From NCBI RefSeq assembly GCF_006540085.1, contig NZ_BJOG01000002.1, forward strand, positions 124,001-188,000: a stretch of 64,000 bases of DNA. The letters are read 5' to 3'. Position numbers and translations under genes: made by a program. The stretch is from Microbacterium oxydans. Its GTDB lineage: Bacteria > Actinomycetota > Actinomycetes > Actinomycetales > Microbacteriaceae. The notes under the pieces were generated by a model that was given only the letters and a program-made list of their open reading frames with translations, did no database searches and was not told the DNA's origin. Positions 51,245 to 60,673 of this stretch are shown in pieces (the stretch's first letter is position 1; each line of letters starts with the position of its first letter).

Positions 51245-52906
51245 ATGGTGTTCGCAGATCTGGTGTTCACCGCCGGCACACGGGGAGGACGGGTCTTCCT
51301 CGCGGACGCTGCGCGATCGACCGCGCATGCCGTCGCCGTCACGAACGGCCGCATCAGCGCAGCGGGACACGACGTCTCGGCGCTGGTCGGCCCGCACACC
51401 GAGGTCGTCGACCTCGACGGCGGGCTTCTGGTACCGGGGTTCCAAGACGCGCATGTGCACCCGGTGTGGGGTGGGTTGGACATGCTCCGCTGCGACCTCG
51501 CCGAGCTGTCGACGCGCGAGCAGTACCTCGACCGCATCGCCGCATATGCGCAGGAGCATCCCGATGACGAGTGGATCCTGGGCGGCGGATGGCAGATGTC
51601 GGCGTTCCCCGGCGGTGTACCGACCGCGGAAGACCTCGACTCCGTCGTGCCCGACCGCCCGGCATTCCTGCCCAACCGCGACGGCCACGGCGCCTGGGTC
51701 AACTCCCGAGCACTCGCGCTCGCCGGCATCACCCGCGCGACGGCCGATCCAGAGGACGGGCGGATCGAGCGCGACGCGACCGGCGCACCGAGCGGCACGC
51801 TGCACGAGGGCGCGATGGGCCTGGTCAACAGGCTGCTGCCGACGGAGGCGCCCGAGCGTCTGGTGGAGGCCCTCCTGCAGGGGCAGCGCCACCTGCACTC
51901 CTACGGCGTGACGGCGTGGCAGGACGCGATCGTCGGCACCGAGTACGGAGACGCGGGCGACCCGCTGCCCGCGTACCTGACCGCCGCCGCATCCGGTGCG
52001 CTCACCGGTCGCGTGGTGGGTTCGCTGTGGTGGGACCGGTCGCGCGGCCTGGAGCAGATCGACGACATCGTGCGCCGACGTGATGAGAGCACGGTCGGGC
52101 GATTCCGGGCACGCAGCGTGAAGATCATGCAGGACGGCGTGGCGGAGAACTTCACCGCCGCGATGCTCGAGCCCTACTGCGACGGCCACGGGCATCCGCG
52201 CGAGGACTCCGGGATCTCCTTCGTCGAGCCCGAGCTGCTCAAAGAAGCCGCGACCAGGCTCGATGCCCTCGGATTCACGCTGCACTTCCACGCGATCGGC
52301 GACCGCGCGGTGCGGGAGTGCCTGGATGCGGTCGAGGCCGCGCTCGTGCGCAACGGACCTCGCGGGAACAGACACCACATCTCCCACATCCAGGTCGTGC
52401 ACCCCGACGACATCCCGCGGTTCCGGGCGCTCGACGTCACCGCCAACATGCAGATGCTGTGGGCGACGCTGGAACCGCAGATGGTCGATCTCACCATCCC
52501 CTTCCTCGGGGAACAGCGGTCGGCGTGGCAGTACCCGTTCGGTGACCTCCTGCGTTCGGGGGCCGCGCTCGCCGCAGGAAGCGACTGGTCGGTGAGCACA
52601 CCGAACCCGATGGCGGCGAACCACGTCGCGGTGAACCGTCGTTCCGCGCCGACCGAGTGGGAGGGCGATTACGAGCCGTTCCTCCCCGAGCAGGCGATCG
52701 ACCTCGCCACGGCTCTCGTCGCGTACACGGCGGGCTCGGCGCGGGTGAACCACCTCGACGACACCGGCACGATCGCCGTGGGGATGCGGGCCGACCTCGC
52801 CCTGCTCGACCGTGACCCGTTCGAGCATCCGGCCGACGAGATCGGCCTGACCGAGGTGCGCGGCACCTGGGTCGAGGGGGAGCGGGTGTACGACTCCGCG
52901 GAGTGA
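51245..52906 (+). CDS. Amidohydrolase family 3 protein
   Basis: 553 residues from ATG at 51245 (GGGAGGG seven bases upstream; an in-frame GTG two codons earlier overlaps the potC stop). A metal-dependent amidohydrolase: DAHVHPVW (HxH), KIMQDGVAENFTAAM, HFHAIGDRAV, HISHIQVVHPDD, AAGSDWSVS. These YtcJ-like enzymes hydrolyse N-acyl or amide substrates. In this operon it could release an amine from an amide brought in by the transporter; that is inference. Confidence 0.9.
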   Translation: MVFADLVFTAGTRGGRVFLADAARSTAHAVAVTNGRISAAGHDVSALVGPHTEVVDLDGGLLVPGFQDAHVHPVWGGLDMLRCDLAELSTREQYLDRIAAYAQEHPDDEWILGGGWQMSAFPGGVPTAEDLDSVVPDRPAFLPNRDGHGAWVNSRALALAGITRATADPEDGRIERDATGAPSGTLHEGAMGLVNRLLPTEAPERLVEALLQGQRHLHSYGVTAWQDAIVGTEYGDAGDPLPAYLTAAASGALTGRVVGSLWWDRSRGLEQIDDIVRRRDESTVGRFRARSVKIMQDGVAENFTAAMLEPYCDGHGHPREDSGISFVEPELLKEAATRLDALGFTLHFHAIGDRAVRECLDAVEAALVRNGPRGNRHHISHIQVVHPDDIPRFRALDVTANMQMLWATLEPQMVDLTIPFLGEQRSAWQYPFGDLLRSGAALAAGSDWSVSTPNPMAANHVAVNRRSAPTEWEGDYEPFLPEQAIDLATALVAYTAGSARVNHLDDTGTIAVGMRADLALLDRDPFEHPADEIGLTEVRGTWVEGERVYDSAE

Positions 52907-52927
52907 GCCGCGGGACGACTCCGAACA

Positions 52928-52966
52928 CACGAAACCCCGACGACATCGCGTCGCCGGGGTTTCGTG
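52928..52966. terminator. Bidirectional terminator hairpin
   Basis: 12-bp stem (52928-52939 with 52955-52966) with an inner GAC/GTC pairing in the loop, between the convergent amidohydrolase and aminotransferase genes. Confidence 0.85.
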
Positions 52967-52982
52967 CCGGGTGCTCGTGTCG

Positions 52983-54371
52983 TCAGCCCGCGGCGACCTC
53001 GTCGGCGACTGCGAGAGCCTCGTCGAGCGCGGTGAGACCGCGCACCAGGTCGTCTTCGCTGATCACCAGCGGCGGAGCGACGTGCATGCGGTTGAAGTGC
53101 GTGAACGGCCAGACCCCGGCCTTCTTGGCAGCCGCGGCGAAGGCGCCCATCGGCGCGGCATCCGCTCCCGAGGCGTTGAACGGCACGAGGGGCTCGCGCG
53201 TCTCCTGGTCGCGCACGAGCTCGACGGCCCAGAACAGCCCGAGGCCGCGCACGTCGCCGACGCTCGGGTGCTTCTCGACCCAGCCGCGCACCGTCGGCTC
53301 GACGATACGGGTGCCGAGGTCGCGCACGCGCTCCAGGATGCCGTCGCGACGGAACACCTCGAACGTGGCGACGCCGGCCGCGCAGGCGAGCGGGTGGCCG
53401 GAATAGGTCAGTCCGCCCGCGAACGGCATCGTGTCGAAGGCGCTCGCGATGCGGTCGGAGATCACCACGCCGCCCAGCGGAACGTAGCCCGAGTTCACGC
53501 CCTTCGCGAAGGTGATCAGGTCGGGGCTGGCGTCGAACGCGTCGATGCCGAACCACTCGCCCAGGCGGCCGAATCCGACCATGACCTCGTCGGCGATGTA
53601 CACGATGCCGTAGCGGTCGCACAGTTCGCGGACACCCTGCAGGTACCCGGGCGGCGGGACGAGCACGCCGTTGGTGCCCACGACCGTCTCGATGATGATC
53701 GCCGCGATGGTCTGCGGCCCCTCCAGCTGGATCGTCTGCTCGAGGTGTGCGAGCGCCCGCTCAGCCTCCTGCTCCGGAGTCTCGGAATGGAACGGAGAGC
53801 GGTACAGGTACGGTCCGAAGAAGCGCACGGCACCGGAGTCGACCGTGTCGTTGGCCCAGCGCCGCGGATCGCCGGTGAGCGAGATCGCCGTCGAGGTGGA
53901 GCCGTGGTAGCTGCGGTACATCGACAGCACCTTGCGGCGTCCCGTGAACTGGCGGGCCATGCGCACCGCGTACTCGTTGGCCTCGGCGCCGCCGTTGGTG
54001 AAGAACACCTTCTCCAACCCCTCGGGCGCGACCTCCGCGATCAGACGTGCGAGCTCGCCGCGCACGTCGTTGGCGATGGAGGGCTGGATCGTCGCGAGGC
54101 GTCCGGCCTGCTGCTGGATCGCGGCGACCAGATCGGGATGCTGGTGCCCGAGGTTGAGGTTCACGAGCTGGCTCGAGAAGTCGAGGTAGGGGTTGCCCTG
54201 GTAGTCCCAGAAGGTCGATCCCTCGCCCGCGGCGACGGGCAGCGGGTCGATCAGGCCCTGCGCGCTCCAGGAGTGGAACACGTGCCTGCGGTCGTCTGCA
54301 CGCACCTGCGCTTCGGCTTCGGGGGCGGGCAGCGGGTGCGCGACCCCGTGTCGGTCGGTGAAGTTCGTCAT
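52983..54371 (-). CDS. Class III aminotransferase (beta-alanine/GABA/polyamine type)
   Basis: 462 residues. PLP Lys in LITFAKGVNSGYVPLGG, NGGAEANEYAVRMAR near the phosphate site, and IADEVMVGFGRLGEWF with the PLP-stacking Asp. Omega-amino-acid:pyruvate/2-oxoglutarate type by pattern. It precedes the semialdehyde dehydrogenase's stop by 31 bp on the same strand; paired, they would turn beta-alanine via malonate semialdehyde into acetyl-CoA. Confidence 0.9.
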   Translation of the reverse strand: MTNFTDRHGVAHPLPAPEAEAQVRADDRRHVFHSWSAQGLIDPLPVAAGEGSTFWDYQGNPYLDFSSQLVNLNLGHQHPDLVAAIQQQAGRLATIQPSIANDVRGELARLIAEVAPEGLEKVFFTNGGAEANEYAVRMARQFTGRRKVLSMYRSYHGSTSTAISLTGDPRRWANDTVDSGAVRFFGPYLYRSPFHSETPEQEAERALAHLEQTIQLEGPQTIAAIIIETVVGTNGVLVPPPGYLQGVRELCDRYGIVYIADEVMVGFGRLGEWFGIDAFDASPDLITFAKGVNSGYVPLGGVVISDRIASAFDTMPFAGGLTYSGHPLACAAGVATFEVFRRDGILERVRDLGTRIVEPTVRGWVEKHPSVGDVRGLGLFWAVELVRDQETREPLVPFNASGADAAPMGAFAAAAKKAGVWPFTHFNRMHVAPPLVISEDDLVRGLTALDEALAVADEVAAG

Positions 54372-54402
54372 CGTCGTGTCCGCTCAGTCGTTGCTCGGGA
54401 AG

Positions 54403-55887
54403 TCAGTGGTTGCTCGGGAAACCGAGGTCGATCTGGGAGGGGGTGTGGTCGGGCCAGCGGGTGGTGACGACCTTGGAGCGCGTGTAGAAGTGCACCGACT
54501 CGGGGCCGTAGATGTGCGAGTCGCCGAACAGCGAGTCCTTCCACCCGCCGAACGAGTAGGCGCCGATCGGCACGGGGATCGGAACGTTCACGCCGACCAT
54601 GCCGACCTCGATGTCGAACTCGTACTGACGGGCCGTGCCGCCGTCGCGCGTGAAGATCGCGGTGCCGTTGCCGTAGGCGTTGGCGTTCACGAGGGCGACC
54701 GCGTCGGCGTAGGTGTCGACGCGGACGACCGACAGCACCGGGCCGAAGATCTCGTCGTCGTAGACCTTCATGCCGGGGGCGACCTGATCGATCAGACTGA
54801 CACCCAGGAAGAAGCCCTCCGAGTCGAACTCCTTCTGCGTGCCGTCGACGACGACCTTCGCGCCCTCGGCCTCAGCGCCCGTCACGTAGGAGGCGACCTT
54901 GTCCCGGTGCTCGCGGGTGATGAGCGGACCCATCTCGCTCGCGGTATCCGTGCCCGCGCCGATCGTGAGGCCGCCGATGCGGTCGGCGATCGCGGTGACG
55001 AGGTCGTCGGCGATGTCGCCCACCGCGACCAGCACGGAGACGGCCATGCAGCGCTCGCCGGCGGAGCCGTAGGCGGCGGAGACCGCGGCGTCGGCTGCCG
55101 CGTCGATGTCGGCGTCGGGCATCACGACCATGTGGTTCTTCGCGCCACCGAGGGCCTGCACGCGCTTGCCGGCAGCCGAGGCACGCTGGTAGATCGAGCG
55201 GGCGATCGGAGTGGAGCCGACGAAGCTCACCGCGTTGACGCGCGGGGAGTCCAGGATCGCGTCCACGGCCTCCTTGTCGCCGTTGACGACGTTGAGCACG
55301 CCGTCGGGCAGGCCCGCCTCGCTGAAGAGCTTCGCGAGCCAGACGGAGGCGGACGGGTCCTTCTCGCTGGGCTTGAGGACGACCGTGTTGCCGCAGGCGA
55401 TGGCCGAGGCCACCATCCACAGCGGCACCATGACCGGGAAGTTGAACGGGGTGATCGCCGCGACGACGCCGACCGGCTGCTTGACCGAGTGCACGTCGAC
55501 GCCGCGGGCCACCTGCTCGCTGCGCTCGCCCTTGAGCAGGTGCACGAGGCCGGCGGCGAACTCGACGTTCTCGATGCCGCGCGACACCTCGCCCGCTGCA
55601 TCCGAGAGCACCTTTCCGTGCTCGCTCGTCACGATCGCGGCGAGCTCCGGCGTGCGCTCCTTGAGCAGCTGGCGCAGGCGGAAGAACACATCGGCGCGCT
55701 TGATCAGGCTCGTCTCGCGCCAGGCGGGGAGGGCGGCGGCTGCGGCGGCGATCGCGGAGTCCGCCTCGGCGGTGGACGCGAAGGCCACCTGCTTCGACAC
55801 CTGGCCGGTGGCGGGGTCGAAGACCTGGCCGGTGCGGGCCGCTTCGGCGGTCTCCGCTCCGTTGATGACGTGACGGACGATGTCCAC
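54403..55887 (-). CDS. mmsA: CoA-acylating methylmalonate/malonate-semialdehyde dehydrogenase
   Basis: 494 residues from GTG at 55887 (CGGAGG six bases upstream); an upstream in-frame start is rejected. The catalytic Cys280 is in GSAGERCMAVS, and the usual ALDH general-base Glu is replaced (ALGGAKNH), both diagnostic for the CoA-dependent MmsA group. It yields propionyl-CoA or acetyl-CoA from methylmalonate or malonate semialdehyde. It lies directly upstream of the aminotransferase and divergent from PucR. Confidence 0.94.
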   Translation of the reverse strand: MDIVRHVINGAETAEAARTGQVFDPATGQVSKQVAFASTAEADSAIAAAAAALPAWRETSLIKRADVFFRLRQLLKERTPELAAIVTSEHGKVLSDAAGEVSRGIENVEFAAGLVHLLKGERSEQVARGVDVHSVKQPVGVVAAITPFNFPVMVPLWMVASAIACGNTVVLKPSEKDPSASVWLAKLFSEAGLPDGVLNVVNGDKEAVDAILDSPRVNAVSFVGSTPIARSIYQRASAAGKRVQALGGAKNHMVVMPDADIDAAADAAVSAAYGSAGERCMAVSVLVAVGDIADDLVTAIADRIGGLTIGAGTDTASEMGPLITREHRDKVASYVTGAEAEGAKVVVDGTQKEFDSEGFFLGVSLIDQVAPGMKVYDDEIFGPVLSVVRVDTYADAVALVNANAYGNGTAIFTRDGGTARQYEFDIEVGMVGVNVPIPVPIGAYSFGGWKDSLFGDSHIYGPESVHFYTRSKVVTTRWPDHTPSQIDLGFPSNH

Positions 55888-55942
55888 GATGTTCCTCCGA
55901 GGGCTGAAGAATGCGCCGTTCGAACACTCTGACCGGTGTCCG

Positions 55943-55979
55943 ATAGGCTTGTGCTCCTCAATGATCACAGAGCCAAGGA
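55943..55979 (+). promoter_or_regulatory. Promoter and ribosome-binding site of the pucR-type gene
   Basis: TAGGCT (55943-55948) as -10 and AAGGAG (55974-55979) before ATG at 55990; a GTG three bases earlier is an alternative start. The region between this gene and the divergent mmsA is only about 100 bp and must hold both promoters. Confidence 0.5.
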
Positions 55980-55989
55980 GCTGGTCGTG

Positions 55990-57531
55990 ATGTCAGAACG
56001 TCAGGACTTCCGCTCCATCCGGACAGATCGTCCGGTTCGTGGCGACGCCCTCCTCACGGTCGCCGACGTCCTCGCGGAGCCCGTGCTGCAGGCGGGCGCT
56101 CCGGAGGTGATCGTCGGCGGTGGGGCGCTCGATGCCGCCGTGCGCTGGGTGCACGTGTCCGACAGTGCCGGTGTCGCCCGTCTGCTCGACGGCGGGGAGC
56201 TCCTGCTCAGCACCGGGGCCGGCTGGCCGACCGCTCCGGCGGAACTGCGTGCTTTCGCGGTCGGACTGCATCAGGCCGGGGTCGCGGGTATCGTGGTCGA
56301 GCTCGGCTCTGGCCAAGCGCGCATCCCGGAGGCCGTCGTCGAGGTGTGCACGGAGCGCGGGCTCGCACTGATCGCACTCACCAGCGAGATCAAGTTCGTC
56401 ACGGTCACGGAGACCGTGCACCGCGCGCTGATCGCGGCGCAGACCATGGCCCTGCGCGAACGCCAGCACCTGCACGAGCTCTTCACGGCGCTCAGCCTGC
56501 GCGGAGCTCCGGCCGACGTCGTCGTCGCGGAGACGGCGAGAGCGCTCGGCGCACCCGTCGTACTAGAGAACCTGGCGCGTGAGGTGATCGCGCACGAGAC
56601 CCTGCGGATGCCGGTCGCGGAGGCGCTGGGGAAGCTGCGCTCGGCCGACCGTGTGCCCGTACAGGCGCGCGGCGTGCGGTGGGGGACCCTCCTCGCACTC
56701 CCCGGACCTGCGCATCCTGCCGGCCGGCTCACCGTGCTCGAACAGGGGGCCACGGCCCTCGCATTCGGATGCCTCGCGGACGGCGGTGACTCCGAATGGT
56801 CGCTACTCGCGCAGCGCGGCCTCATCGACGATCTGCTCGGCGCCCGCTTCGCGAGTCCGGATGACATCCAGGCCCGTCTCGCGACCAGCGGCTTCATGCT
56901 CGCGGGGCGGCACTGCCACGGCATCGTGGCACGCGGCACGGAATCCGCGGGGCACCTCGCGCACCGCGCGGCCAGGGCCGGGGTCGCGGTGGTCGCCGCG
57001 CGGGTGGGTGACGACGATGTCGCACTGCTGTCGCTGCCGGCATCCGCTCCGCTGACGGATGCGATCGTCACGAGCCTCGTCGGCCCCGACCGCACGGTCT
57101 TCGTGGGGCCCCCTGCGGATGACGTGCTGGGGCTGCTCGCCTCGCTTCGGGCCGCGCGCGATCTGGCGGCGAGCGACCGTTCGGACAGCGGTCCCCGCGT
57201 GCGGCGCGTCGACGACCGTCCGCTGGAGCGGTTCGTCGCCTCGCTGCGCGACGACCATCGCCTTCTCGCGCACAGCGAGCGGATGCTGGCGCCGGTCGTG
57301 TCGTACGACCGGGAGCGCCGAGGAGACCTGATCGACGTGCTGTCGGCGCTCGTCGCACACCCCGGGAATCGATCAGCGGCGGCGAACGCCAGTCACCTCT
57401 CGCGGTCGGTCTTCTATCAGCGCCTCACGTTGATCGGCGATCTGCTCGACGCGGACCTCGACGACGGGGAGACGCTCGCCGCGCTCCATCTCGCACTGCT
57501 GGCGAGGCGGAGCGCGACGCCCGTGGCCTGA
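55990..57531 (+). CDS. PucR-family transcriptional regulator
   Basis: 513 residues. An N-terminal PucR-like sensor domain (about 20-140; LTVADVLAEPVLQAGAPEVIVGG, GELLLSTG), a GGDEF-related middle, and a C-terminal CdaR/PucR helix-turn-helix (about 425-505; SAAANASHLSRSVFYQRLTLIGDLL). PucR proteins regulate purine or amino-acid use, often GABA/beta-alanine genes in actinobacteria. It is divergent from mmsA-aminotransferase and convergent with the second aminotransferase; local control is inferred. Confidence 0.92.
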   Translation: MSERQDFRSIRTDRPVRGDALLTVADVLAEPVLQAGAPEVIVGGGALDAAVRWVHVSDSAGVARLLDGGELLLSTGAGWPTAPAELRAFAVGLHQAGVAGIVVELGSGQARIPEAVVEVCTERGLALIALTSEIKFVTVTETVHRALIAAQTMALRERQHLHELFTALSLRGAPADVVVAETARALGAPVVLENLAREVIAHETLRMPVAEALGKLRSADRVPVQARGVRWGTLLALPGPAHPAGRLTVLEQGATALAFGCLADGGDSEWSLLAQRGLIDDLLGARFASPDDIQARLATSGFMLAGRHCHGIVARGTESAGHLAHRAARAGVAVVAARVGDDDVALLSLPASAPLTDAIVTSLVGPDRTVFVGPPADDVLGLLASLRAARDLAASDRSDSGPRVRRVDDRPLERFVASLRDDHRLLAHSERMLAPVVSYDRERRGDLIDVLSALVAHPGNRSAAANASHLSRSVFYQRLTLIGDLLDADLDDGETLAALHLALLARRSATPVA

Positions 57532-57573
57532 CCCTGCGTCCTCGCCGTCGTGGCGCCGTCGTGGCCGGGACGG

Positions 57574-58968
57574 TCAGAGTACGGACTGCGCGCGCGTCAG
57601 CACATCCCGCAGGATCTGCTCGATCTCCCGGAACTCGGACGGTCCGACCGTGAGCGGCGGTGCGAGCTGGATCACGGGGTCGCCGCGGTCGTCGGCGCGA
57701 CAGTACAGCCCGGCCTCGAACAGGGCGGGGGACAGGAAGCCGCGCAGCAGCCGCTCGGACTCGGCATCGTCGAAGGTCTCCTTCGTGCCCTTGTCCTTCA
57801 CGAGCTCGATGCCGAAGAAGTAGCCGTCGCCGCGCACGTCGCCGACCAGCGGCAGGTCGAGCAGCTTCTCGAGCTCTGCGCGGAACAGCGGGGAGTTCTC
57901 CCGCACGTGCGCGTTCAGTCCCTCCTCGTCGAAGATCGCGAGGTTCTCCAGTGCGACCGCGGCTGACACCGGGTGCCCGCCGAACGTGTAGCCGTGCGGA
58001 AAGGAGAGGTCGCCCTTCGAGAACGGCTCGTAGATGCGGTCGCTGACGATCGTCGCGCCGATCGGGGAGTATCCGCTGGTCATGCCCTTGGCACAGGTGA
58101 TCATGTCGGGCACGTAGCCGAGACCGGTGCAGGCGAAGGTGTGACCGAGACGCCCGAAGGCGCAGATGACCTCGTCCGAGACGAGCAGCACGTCGTGGCG
58201 GTCGCAGATCTCGCGCACCCTGGCGAAGTAGCCGGGAGGGGGTGGGAAGCAGCCGCCGGAGTTCTGCACCGGCTCCAGGAAGACCGCGGCGACCGTGTCG
58301 GCGCCTTCGAAGAGGATCATCTCCTCGATGCGGTCGGCCGCCCAGCGTCCGAACGCTTCGAGGTCGTCGGCGGGTCCGCCCATCTCGGCCGCGCGGTAGA
58401 AGTTGGTGTTCGGCACGCGGAAGCCACCGGGGGTGATCGGCTCGAACATCGACTTCATCGCGGGGATGCCGGTGATCGCCAGGGCTCCCTGCGGCGTGCC
58501 GTGATAGGCCACCGAACGCGAGATGACCTTGTGCTTGGCGGGCTTGCCCTGCAGCTTCCAGTAGTGCTTGGCGAGCTTGAACGCGGTCTCGACCGCCTCG
58601 CCGCCGCCGGTGGAGAAGAAGACCTTGTTGAGGTCGCCCGGCGCCTCGTCGGCGAGACGATCGGCCAACTCGATCGCGGCCGGGTGCGCGTACGACCACA
58701 GGGGGAAGAACGCCAGCTCGGAAGCCTGCGCCGCGGCAGCCTCGGCCAGTCGACGTCGACCGTGCCCTGCGTTCACGACGAAGAGGCCGGCGAGCCCGTC
58801 GAAGTACTCCTTGCCCTTGGCATCCCAGATGCGGTGCCCCTCGCCCTTGACGATGATGGGCACGCCAGACTCGGCCATCGTGGACTGCCGGGTGAAATGC
58901 ATCCAGAGATGGTCCTTCGCCATCGTCTGCAGTGCGGACTCGGAAGGAATGGTGCGTGCGGTGCTCAT
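57574..58968 (-). CDS. Class III aminotransferase, second copy
   Basis: 464 residues from ATG at 58968, overlapping the stop of the Lrp gene by 4 bp. PLP Lys in MITCAKGMTSGYSPIGA, STGGGEAVETAFKLAKHYWK, and VSDEVICAFGRLGHTF. By pattern it belongs to the putrescine/beta-alanine/taurine:pyruvate group (SpuC-like). Not a recent duplicate of the first copy: they differ throughout. The frame further upstream is a shadow. A likely candidate for the amine-oxidising step of the region. Confidence 0.9.
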   Translation of the reverse strand: MSTARTIPSESALQTMAKDHLWMHFTRQSTMAESGVPIIVKGEGHRIWDAKGKEYFDGLAGLFVVNAGHGRRRLAEAAAAQASELAFFPLWSYAHPAAIELADRLADEAPGDLNKVFFSTGGGEAVETAFKLAKHYWKLQGKPAKHKVISRSVAYHGTPQGALAITGIPAMKSMFEPITPGGFRVPNTNFYRAAEMGGPADDLEAFGRWAADRIEEMILFEGADTVAAVFLEPVQNSGGCFPPPPGYFARVREICDRHDVLLVSDEVICAFGRLGHTFACTGLGYVPDMITCAKGMTSGYSPIGATIVSDRIYEPFSKGDLSFPHGYTFGGHPVSAAVALENLAIFDEEGLNAHVRENSPLFRAELEKLLDLPLVGDVRGDGYFFGIELVKDKGTKETFDDAESERLLRGFLSPALFEAGLYCRADDRGDPVIQLAPPLTVGPSEFREIEQILRDVLTRAQSVL

Positions 58969-59432
58969 CTGGTCCCCCAGTTGTAGAGCTGCTTCTGCAG
59001 CTTGGCGTAGATGAAGGTCTCGGTGGAGAGGACGCCGTCGATCGGGCGGATGACGTCGTTGATCAGCGCGAGCAGGTCGTCGTCGTCCTCGCAGACCACC
59101 TCGGCGAGGACATCGAAGGATCCGACCGTGATGACCACATAGTCGACGGCGTCGATCGCGGCGATGGCCTCGGCGACGCGGCGGGCGTCGCCGGACACGC
59201 GCACGCCGATCATGGCCTGGCGGTGGAAGCCCAGCTGCATCGGGTCGGTGACGGCGACGATCTGCATCACGCCGGACTCGGTGAGCCGCTGCACGCGCTG
59301 GCGCACGGCGGCCTCGCTCATGCCGACGGTGCGGCCGATCTCGGAGTACGAACGTCGTCCGTCCTCCTGGAGTAGCTCGACGATCGTCTTCGAGACCGCA
59401 TCGAGGGAAGGGTGCTTCTTCGCCGGACTCAT
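58965..59432 (-). CDS. Lrp/AsnC-family regulator
   Basis: 155 residues from ATG at 59432 (GAGG upstream). An N-terminal helix-turn-helix (SYSEIGRTVGMSEAAVRQRVQRL) and C-terminal RAM effector domain (VGSFDVLAEVVCEDDDDLLAL). It is translationally coupled to the aminotransferase it precedes, so an amino-acid or amine effector is likely. Confidence 0.92.
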   Translation of the reverse strand: MSPAKKHPSLDAVSKTIVELLQEDGRRSYSEIGRTVGMSEAAVRQRVQRLTESGVMQIVAVTDPMQLGFHRQAMIGVRVSGDARRVAEAIAAIDAVDYVVITVGSFDVLAEVVCEDDDDLLALINDVIRPIDGVLSTETFIYAKLQKQLYNWGTR

Positions 59433-59515
59433 GGTGCGATCCTCGCACTCCACGATGCGCTGAGCAACCGATTTCGTGGAATCTGGCTATTCGTCCAGCG
59501 GAATCGGCAGGAATC

Positions 59516-60673
59516 TCAGCTCTCGAGCGGTCCCAGCCAGGCGCTCGCCGCCGTGGAGTGCGCGGACTCGGGGTCGGACGGGTGGAACGCTCCGGCCAGA
59601 ACGTCGCGGTAGAGGCGCGAGAGTTCATTGGCCGAGAAGTACGACCCGCCGCCGGCGACGAGCATCGCCTCGTCGACGACGTGCTTGGCCATCGTGATCG
59701 CCCGATGCTTGACACCGGAGAGCTGGGGGAACCACCGCGCGCCGTGATCGACGCGCTCATCCACATCGCGTGCGAGCGCGGCGATCTGCGGGGGCAGCGC
59801 GTCGTAGGCGATGGCCATGTCGGCGATGCGCCAGCGGATGTCGGGATCCTGGCTGTACGCGAGCCCGGTCTTCTTCGAATGCCGCTTCTGCGCCGTGGCC
59901 ACCGCGAGCTCCAACGCTCGCCGGGCGATCCCCGTGTAGACGGAGGCGAGCAGGATCTCGAAGACCGAGAAGATCCCGAACACGATCGGGTCGGGGCTGG
60001 GCCCCGGATCGATGCGTCGCACGACGTGTGCGGCGTCGGACACGGCGCCGTTCAGCCGGGTGGTCCTGCTCTGCGTGCCCCGCATGCCGAGGGTGTCCCA
60101 GTCGTCGGAGGTGGTGACGGCATCCGTCCGCTCAACGAAGGCGAAGACCAGCTTCGGAGCATCGGGGCTGGTGGTGTCGAGACCGTGCAGGCCCAGGCGC
60201 GTCCAGACCGGGGCGAGGGAGGTGAAGATCTTCGTTCCCGTGAAGGAGTAGCCGCCGTCCCCGTCCGGCACAGCCGCCGTGTCGCTGCCGAACAGCACCA
60301 GGTCGTTGCCGCCCTCGCTGATGCCGAACGCGAAGACCTCACCAGCGACGGCGCCGTCCTGCACGAACTCGAGGCCGGGGACCCCGCGGTCGGAGAACAC
60401 CTTCGCGACGCCCGTCCAGACGAGGTGCATGTTGATGGCCAGGGCTGTCGCCGGGGCCGCCCCCGCCAGGCGCTGCTGCAGGATCGCGGCCTCGGCCAGC
60501 CCGAGTCCCGCGCCACCGCGCTCTCGTGGCACCAGGATCGACAGGTACCCGGCAGTCCGCAGCTCGTCCAGGTCCTGCTGAGGGAAGGTGTTCTCGCGGT
60601 CGTGGATCGGCGCGCGCTCGCGGATGCGCTCGAGGAGGGCGTCGGGAAGGAATGCTGCGGGATCGAATGTCAT
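59516..60673 (-). CDS. Acyl-CoA dehydrogenase family flavoprotein
   Basis: 385 residues from ATG at 60673. N-terminal helical domain with ILVPRERGGAGLGLAEAAILQQ, middle beta domain (FTGTKIFTS), and C-terminal four-helix region with ARRALELAVATAQKR. No clear catalytic Glu in the usual C-terminal position could be assigned by eye, so it could be a flavin monooxygenase-like (DszC/SfnB-type) member. It is coupled by a 4-bp overlap to the alpha/beta hydrolase upstream. Confidence 0.88.
   Translation of the reverse strand: MTFDPAAFLPDALLERIRERAPIHDRENTFPQQDLDELRTAGYLSILVPRERGGAGLGLAEAAILQQRLAGAAPATALAINMHLVWTGVAKVFSDRGVPGLEFVQDGAVAGEVFAFGISEGGNDLVLFGSDTAAVPDGDGGYSFTGTKIFTSLAPVWTRLGLHGLDTTSPDAPKLVFAFVERTDAVTTSDDWDTLGMRGTQSRTTRLNGAVSDAAHVVRRIDPGPSPDPIVFGIFSVFEILLASVYTGIARRALELAVATAQKRHSKKTGLAYSQDPDIRWRIADMAIAYDALPPQIAALARDVDERVDHGARWFPQLSGVKHRAITMAKHVVDEAMLVAGGGSYFSANELSRLYRDVLAGAFHPSDPESAHSTAASAWLGPLES

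Noticed and set aside
53516-55932. Several long forward frames opposite the aminotransferase and MmsA genes
   Set aside because: They lack family motifs and mirror the codon structure of the reverse-strand genes.
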